Origin: Saccoglossus kowalevskii
Taxonomy: Eukaryota > Hemichordata > Enteropneusta > Harrimaniidae
DNA length: 13,798 bases
Assembly (NCBI RefSeq): GCF_000003605.2
Contig: NW_003122435.1
Coordinates: forward strand, 5,853-19,650
Direction of reading: 5' to 3'
Positions 8,835 to 13,798 of the stretch are shown piece after piece (within the stretch, counting starts at the first letter, position 1; each line of letters begins with the position of its first letter). The translations under genes were made by a program, and so were the position numbers. Under the pieces are notes generated by a model. That model made no database searches. It worked only from the letters and a program-made list of their open reading frames with translations, and was not told the DNA's origin.

Positions 8835-8985
8835 TGGGCATTGGTACAGTGGTTAGCGTTTTCGTCGCGCACTAGGGAAGTTATGGGTCCGATTCCCGTA
8901 GACGAATGTTCAATCTGCGGTATAAATAAGTGTCCTACCAGAGGCGGCGGCACGAAATTTTGCATGGAGATCTGCTCAAAGTTAA
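8835..8985 (+). mobile_element. tRNA-derived SINE (head plus part of body)
   Basis: Positions 8835-8906 align with tRNA numbering without gaps. The A-box-like TGGTACAGTGG begins at tRNA position 8 (8842), a 5-base variable loop follows, and there is a well-paired T arm ATGGG/CCCGT around TCCGATT (8883-8899). The B box GGTCCGATTCC at 8886-8896 differs from consensus by one C for T. The acceptor stem and anticodon stem are not paired and the base before the anticodon is not T, so this is a degraded tRNA-like pol III promoter, not a functional tRNA gene. About 35 bases downstream comes the GC-rich block shared with 7207-7248, which may be the SINE body. The 3' border is not defined. Confidence 0.6.
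8941..8977 (+). repeat. GC-rich block, copy 2 (opposite orientation to copy 1)
   Basis: It matches the reverse complement of 7207-7248 at 35 of 37 positions with one 5-base gap. Here it lies downstream of the tRNA-like head; copy 1 has no tRNA-like sequence at the corresponding place. The better preservation of this block than of its surroundings is notable. Confidence 0.75.
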
Positions 8986-9427
8986 AGCGGGGTAGTCGTC
9001 ACCTGCGCATGTGTCAGATGGCCATAGCGTGTTGTTTACAACCAAGCATCTACCCGTGAGTCTTTGCATTTTTAGCGTGTGTTGTTATCGTCGCTTGGGA
9101 CACAATTCCCGTGCGTGCGCAGATGACATCCCTTCCGCACCTAATGCAAAAAATGGCCAGGAGAGACAGTAGTGACTTCAATGTCAAAAGAATAAAAGAT
9201 TAATTAAGATTTTAGTATTTTCAAGTACTAGTATATCTGCAGTCTGTAGAAAATTCTACCTATAAGTGACATGCTAGTCGGAAAACGATCGTTCCACCAG
9301 TAAATCGTGAGCTGTGCATGCTGAATGACGTCATGGAAAATTCCGTAACCGATCAAACTCAAAGAGCAGAATTCTTTCAAGGAAAAACGTGATAACTTTC
9401 AACAAAAATACTAACATAATAATCTAA
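8986..9427. other. Region without a recognised gene; contains a second CRE palindrome
   Basis: There are no domain-like open frames. A second perfect TGACGTCA lies at 9326-9333 in the context AATGACGTCATGGAAAATTC. Otherwise it is AT-rich unassigned DNA. Confidence 0.4.
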
Positions 9428-9480
9428 TGCCAATATTAATGCTGAGAAGAAAAAAATGAAAAATTAACTTAATATTGGCA
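9428..9480. repeat. Inverted repeat with 12-bp perfect arms
   Basis: TGCCAATATTAA (9428-9439) and TTAATATTGGCA (9469-9480) are perfect complements separated by 29 A-rich bases. This could be a very short foldback element or terminal inverted repeats of a deleted transposon. No duplicated target site is obvious. Confidence 0.6.
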
Positions 9481-9789
9481 GTATAGCTGGAAAAGGGCAG
9501 GACTGAAAAAAGGCGTGATCGAGTTTTGAACTGCAGTAATTTGTAACCCTTTTGGGCATTCCCAGGACAACGCCGTACTTCTGGACACGTTGATTTGATA
9601 AAGCTAAATCTAGAAAGACATTGATCTTCGTAATTACCAATATATTCTTAGTTATTTCTTCACAAACGTTTGAAATAAACTTACTGCCATTTCCAGTGTC
9701 GTGAAGCAGGATGTTTTGTTTGTTAATATAAGATATTCTATTCCAAATTTTCCCTTGTATTAACAGCTGCCCCGAAACATGACTGTAAC

Positions 9790-9929
9790 AATAAACCTAA
9801 CTTACCAGTTGCAATGTTCACAGATCCGACCTGTTCCACTTTACTTTGCGTTCTGACTCACAAGCGCCTGTGCTTGGCAGTAAAGATAATTATTTTTTTA
9901 CACTATTTATTGCTTTATATATTACACTG
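9790..9929 (+). repeat. Dispersed direct repeat, copy 2
   Basis: Second copy of the block at 7258-7392 in the same orientation; shared words include AATAAAC, TCCGACCT, GACTCACAAG and TATTTATTGCTTTATATATTA. It overlaps an open frame of 130 codons (9814-10206), which has no counterpart in copy 1 and no domain-like content, so I do not call a gene. Here the GC-rich block is not adjacent. Confidence 0.7.
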
Positions 9930-10030
9930 CATTTTATGCTTCAAAAGTGTTTTCAGGTGTTATATAACTGGTGGGGACTGGTTGAGCGGCCGTCATGATG
10001 ATTTACGATTTATTTCTTTAATCCTGCTGT

Positions 10031-10117
10031 ATTGTAACATTATATATGGTTACAATTTAACCGCCAGACTTCCTTTTCAAATATATTCAAGGTCGTCACA
10101 CATTTCTGCGTCTGGCG
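10031..10117. repeat. Two small inverted repeats
   Basis: ATTGTAAC (10031-10038) pairs with GTTACAAT (10049-10056) across 10 bases. CGCCAGAC (10062-10069) pairs with GTCTGGCG (10110-10117) across 40 bases. Both are perfect 8-base arms. They may be remnants of an older mobile element; no function is assigned. Confidence 0.45.
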
Positions 10118-10683
10118 TCACATTTATTTACAATCAAATAAATCATAAAATACTGCAAAAACTACAATTTACTGTTGATCTGCAGCGGCTCGAGAATCGT
10201 TTTTGATTATTAAACTACGCCACCTACGAACAACGGTCTTTTAATCCTATGCTCTGGGGAAGTTGCTTGTTGACATCATTAGATTCATCACAGGGAGCCC
10301 AGGAACTATGATCGACTGGACACACTCCCTATGAGCGTGGGGAGGAGGGGGGTATTGGCTGGTATCTAGTGTAAGAAATAGACAAGGGATGAAGGCTTCA
10401 GCCAGCTCACATTTTTTAAACTCGAAAAAACAGACGAACAGAATGAAAAATAAAATCTATAAAAAATACCAGGTTGAAGATTATTAGTTGCTCTTTGAAA
10501 TTTCGCCAAAGCCTTACCTATATTCTACCTATATCTGCAGAATAAATCAAGAAAATTACACAAATTGACTTCATTTACGAATACCTAACGGTTTGCCCGA
10601 AAATAATAAACCCCTATTGCGAACGCAACATAAATTTAGTACCCCCTAGAGCAGAAATATTTAAGAAAAAGCACCCCCTATTG
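10118..10683. other. Spacer before the LINE, no gene recognised
   Basis: AT-rich with a short G-rich stretch near 10338-10353. No open frame of note. CCCCTATTG occurs at 10611-10619 and again at 10675-10683, immediately before the first recognisable LINE codons. Confidence 0.4.
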
Positions 10684-10685
10684 AT

Positions 10686-11414
10686 GAATGTATAGGATTC
10701 GTTGAGTCATGGTTAGATAAGGATTGTAGAACAGATTTCCCAGGATTTAACTTTTTCCGTAGTGATAGATCAAAGCGTATATATGTAGATGTAGAGGTAG
10801 ACATTCAGGTGGAGTTGTAATCATCTTTAAATCAGAACTGCAAAAAGGAATCACTAAAATTAACAGTTCTCGTAGCGATTTCTTATGGATAAAAATGCAA
10901 AAAATATTTTTTGGGCTAAAAAATGACTTGTATGCATGTTATATTTCCCCAGAGGGGCCAAGTGTTTATAACACATCTACAATCTCGGGTCTTGACATTC
11001 ATGATATTTTAGAAAAGGATATTGCTAAATTTAACAAAGTTGGAGATATTGTGTTAATTGGTGGCTGAATGCAATGAGTGGCTTGCTGAAGGACTTTTGT
11101 AATGATAGTAATAATAACTTGCCATTACCAGACCATTTTCCCATAGATGATGTGTATAAAAAGAACAATATGGACAACCATATAAACTGCCATGGTAAAG
11201 CACTGGTAGAGTTATGTCGTAATAGTAACTGTCTCATTTTGAATGGAAGAGTTCCAGGTGACTCCTTGGGAAAATTTACTAGTCACCAATATGGGGGAGT
11301 AGTCTTGTTGACTATGGAGTAATTAGCATATTTAGAGATGTACAGTATGTCAAAGTTTGGCCACTTAACCACCTTTCAGACCACTGCCTTGCCTCTCGCT
11401 GCAAACTTCAATCA
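10686..11414 (+). pseudogene. LINE ORF2 remnant: APE-type endonuclease domain
   Basis: Segments in four frame stretches: from 10686 (CIGFVESWLDKD, with the catalytic Glu of the VES motif), from 10799 (GGVVIIF, then YISPEGPSVYN and GDIVLIG), from 11068 (NAMSG through LILNGRVPGDSLGKFTSHQYG), and from 11298 (SLVDYGVISIF through LSDHCLASRCKL, the SDH motif with the catalytic His). The frame is lost near 10795, at 11065-11068, at the G run 11293-11297, and near 11412. At the second break the GDxNA motif is altered as well (the Asp position reads Gly). The N-terminal part of the domain is absent. When active this enzyme would nick target DNA to prime reverse transcription; this copy cannot. Confidence 0.85.
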
Positions 11415-12076
11415 TGACATTAAAAATACCTATAGCAACATTTCCCCATTACCAGGCAAATTTATCTGGGATGAAAATGGGCGTAAAAATGTTGTCAAAG
11501 CTATCTCAAATAACACTGTGAAAAAGAAAATTGATGCCTTCCAGTCTCATGATTATGAAAACATGGATGAAGCTGTTAGTCATTTTAATGATAGTATAAC
11601 CAGTGCAGCCAAAAGTTCATTAAAGCTAATTCATCCTAGGCTAAAGAAAATAATAAACCCCAAAATAAAAATGCTTTGATAACGATATTACCTCAATGCG
11701 TTAAAAAATAATTCATTGCTCGCGCTTACTTCAAGTAATTTGTCAAGTTGACAAATTTCCAAGAGATAACCTTATTAGACAGGAAAGATACAGCATCAAC
11801 AAAAAGTACAAAAAATTAATTAAAATTAAAAAAAGAGAATATAAAGATAAGCTGTGTGACAAAATTATGGCACTTAAACAAACAAATCCTAAATTATTCT
11901 GGAAACTGTTAGAAGAACTTGGAAATGTTGACAAAATAAATAGTAACAATGACAACATTAATGTAAACGATTGGTTAGATCACTTTAAAAGTCTAAACAG
12001 TGAATCTAATGTTGATGAGAGTAGTTTTACCATTACAGTTAGGATTATAGTATCAGTACACTGGAGAGGGAGAATG
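11400..12076 (+). pseudogene. LINE ORF2 remnant: linker between endonuclease and RT
   Basis: Frame 1 from about 11400 to 11679 reads PLPGKFIWDENGRKNVV and then a helical, polar stretch. It shifts near 11672 to another frame (FDNDITSMR, then a stop at 11702), and continues as RYSINKKYKKLIKIKKREYK and NPKLFWKLLEELG up to 12079. This is the usual sequence order before LINE reverse transcriptases: an aromatic-D motif, a lysine-rich helix and an FW-L-L motif. No ATG-initiated gene of its own is implied. Confidence 0.75.
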
Positions 12077-12960
12077 TAAATAAAACTAATCTTGATTATG
12101 AAATTTCAAGTGAGAAAGTAACAAAACATATTAAATTACTCAAATTAGGTGAAACCTCAGGTAATGAGATGATATCAAATAAAATGGTAAAACATGGTGC
12201 ACCATATCTCATTAATTCAATTGCCAAATTATTTTGTTCAGTGCTAAAGTCAGGCAAATTTCCTGCATTTTTAAATCAGGAGACCCAGGGGATTGCAATA
12301 ATTATAGCATTGCCATCTCCAGCTGTTTATCCAAACTTTATACCATGGTATTAAACAGCAGGTTAAGTGGCTAACAAACTATCTGTATGAAAACAATCAA
12401 AGCAGGGATAACCAGTTTGGCTTTAAATCATAGGACAACATATAACATCCATATTTTGAGATCCTTGATTACAAAATATGTGAACAACAAACGTAAAAAG
12501 ACAGAAAACTATTGATTTTCATGCTTTATTAACTTCTCCAAAGCCTTTGACTCAATCTATAAAAATACACACTATAGCATAAAAATGAATAGTGGAATTA
12601 CACCATACTTTGATTCTAATAGAGGTGTAAAGCAAGTCCCCGGTTATTTATGTCAATGGTATCTGTGATGTTGTTAACAATTTTGACCCAGTGGTCCTGA
12701 ATGGTGTGAAATTTAACTGTATTTTATATGCAGATGATCTTCTGTTGCTATCTACTAGTCTTGATGGTCTACATAGGGGCATTGATGCCATTCAAAATCA
12801 CTGCCAGAAATGGAAATTAAAGGTTAACATAAACAAATCTAAAATTATAGTTTTCAACAGCACTGGTAAAAACCTTGAAGTCAAATTTCAATTCTACATT
12901 AATGGAACACAACTTGAATGTGTGAATTTTTATAACTTGACATCACTTTTCAATCAAATG
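12073..12960 (+). pseudogene. LINE ORF2 remnant: reverse transcriptase domain
   Basis: Reads in order: LDYEISSEKVTKHIKLLKLG and SGKFPAFLN (frame from 12073), GDPGDCNNYSIAISSCLSKL (from 12279), QFGFK (12413), ILRSLITKYV, then motif A as FINFSKAFDS (12525-12554) where the first catalytic Asp is Asn (AAC at 12531-12533). GVKQ at 12624-12635 is the start of motif B, but the segment that should follow is missing. Motif C, YADD, is intact at 12727-12738. About 30 residues also appear to be missing between motif A and the THYSIK segment. Stops occur at 12372, 12431 and 12513. The RT is non-functional by several independent lesions. Confidence 0.9.
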
Positions 12961-13798
12961 GGAAATTTAGTGCAGCCACAGCAAGGTTGTATGTAAAAGC
13001 TCACAAAGCATCATTTAAAATGTATAAAATGCTTTGTGATTCAAATGAATGCCATTCAGTGAGTCTAGCATGTAAACTGTTTGATTCTGTTATTAAACCA
13101 GTTATTCTTTATGGGTCAGAGGTTTGGGGTAATTTTCTGACTAATCTATTTAGTGGAACTGGCAATAGCAAATCAGAGATTGATAATACTTTTTTTGTAT
13201 CAAAGCTATTCTCTGACAAAATATTACCAGAAAAACTTCATATAAAGTTTTGTAAGAGAGTTTTGGGAGTACACAGGAAGGCATCAAATATTGTTTGTAG
13301 AGGTGAACTTGGTCGTTTCCCATTTGTGTTTGGTGTTTGTACTACTGTCATAACATTTGATCAAAGGTTGTCATGTAAGAAAACAAACACTATAATTATC
13401 GAAGCTGCTTTTAAAGAAAGTAGTGGGTTTAAATACGATCCTTGGTATAAATTTGTCCACAAACTTCTACAAACAAAGATGACAAACACGGATACTAATC
13501 TGGCAAATTTTTGCAATCTGTTTAAAGAAAGGTTAAACCAAATTTACTCAATAAATGCGGAAAGTCAGTTGAACAAAAGTGGTCATAATAAACTAAGTAC
13601 TTATAAAACATTCAAAAATAATTATAAATTTGAAAAATACTTGGATGACATAAAAACAAAACATTAACAGTAACATTAACCAAATTCCGTATTTCAGCCC
13701 ACTTCTTGCCAATTGAAATAGGCCGTTACAGGGGAATAAATAAAATTGACAGGGTATGTAACAAGTGTGACTCTAATGGTGTGGGTGATGAAAAACAC
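12960..13798 (+). pseudogene. LINE ORF2 remnant: C-terminal region
   Basis: From about 12960 the frame reads FSAATARLYVKAHKASFKMYK (partly before the listed open stretch), LFDSVIKPVILYGSEVWGNF, EKLHIKFCKRVLGVHRKASN and RGELGRFPFVF, ending at a stop at 13665-13667. After one more frameshift (about 13660-13679) it continues KFRISAHFLPIEIGRY and RVCNKCDSN to the window end, the start of the family's cysteine/histidine-rich terminal motif. This 220-codon stretch is the longest intact part of the element. The rest of the motif and the 3' UTR/tail lie beyond the window. Confidence 0.85.

Larger units (their letters stand above)
10684..13798 (+). mobile_element. Non-LTR retrotransposon (LINE, CR1/L2/Rex1/Jockey-like), 5'-truncated, decayed, 3' end outside window
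   Basis: Parts of one LINE ORF2 occur in the right order on the plus strand, spread over all three frames: APE-type endonuclease (10686-11414), a basic linker (11400-12076), reverse transcriptase with the YADD active site (12073 to about 12960), and the C-terminal region with a cysteine-rich end (about 12960-13798). At least nine frameshifts, several stops, two internal deletions and a lost catalytic Asp show it is dead. The endonuclease starts at its second conserved motif, so the 5' end is truncated, as is usual for LINE copies. The clade assignment rests on my reading of the APE-RT architecture and the C-terminal LYGSEVWG...ELGRFP...IEIGRY pattern; the exact clade is not resolved. Confidence 0.9.

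Noticed and set aside
8835-8906. Functional tRNA gene
   Set aside because: T arm and box spacing are good, but the acceptor stem pairs at only about three of seven positions and the anticodon stem is broken; a SINE head or tRNA pseudogene fits better.
8769-9059. Plus-strand open frame of 96 codons with CSICGINKC-like cysteines
   Set aside because: The cysteine spacing looked zinc-finger-like, but the frame runs through the tRNA-like SINE head and the repeat block, so it is repeat-derived and accidental.
9814-10206. Plus-strand open frame of 130 codons
   Set aside because: Begins inside a dispersed repeat whose other copy has no matching frame; the hydrophobic content follows from T-rich DNA.
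10684-13798. Endogenous retrovirus or LTR element
   Set aside because: Endonuclease is of APE type with an SDH motif and lies before an RT of LINE type; no protease, RNase H/integrase order or LTR is visible.

Overview
The window reads as nuclear DNA from an invertebrate animal, probably marine. The evidence is a spliced, metazoan-type patched-domain gene with GT-AG introns, AT-rich spacer DNA full of degenerate dispersed repeats, a tRNA-derived SINE head, and a decayed APE-type LINE. The species cannot be named. PTCHD3-like genes without a neuronal or Hedgehog signature are common in invertebrates generally, so the lineage is inference.

Layout. (1) 1-3334, minus strand: the 3' two thirds or more of a patched domain-containing gene (PTCHD3-like). 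Three coding exons (3327-2331, 2180-1980, 1362-1 and beyond) join in frame to 853 residues and contain all 12 expected membrane segments. Only the cytoplasmic C-terminal tail runs off the left edge. A good 3' splice site 7 bases upstream of the ATG suggests at least one more 5' exon to the right. (2) 3340-6900: AT-rich DNA with no recognisable gene. It probably holds the 5' intron, 5' UTR exon and promoter of the patched gene; a CRE palindrome with an ETS-like site near 6071-6125 is the best promoter-like spot. (3) 6905-10000: a repeat field. It contains a 100-bp foldback element, a GC-rich 42-bp block present twice in opposite orientation, a ~135-bp block present twice in the same orientation, a tandem set of four degenerate repeat units of which three carry an RFX X-box-like palindrome, a tRNA-derived SINE head, and several short perfect hairpins. 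(4) about 10684-13798, plus strand: a 5'-truncated, multiply frameshifted non-LTR retrotransposon. APE endonuclease, reverse transcriptase and C-terminal parts are all recognisable in order. It lies in the CR1/L2/Rex1/Jockey assemblage and its 3' end is outside the window.

How it works together: the only gene that looks functional is the patched-family membrane protein. Everything to its right is repeat-derived or unassigned, and I see no operon-like or multi-gene system. The most useful leads are the X-box-bearing repeat family, the pair of near-identical GC-rich blocks, and the composite arrangement of these blocks next to the foldback element. No previously undescribed protein system is visible.
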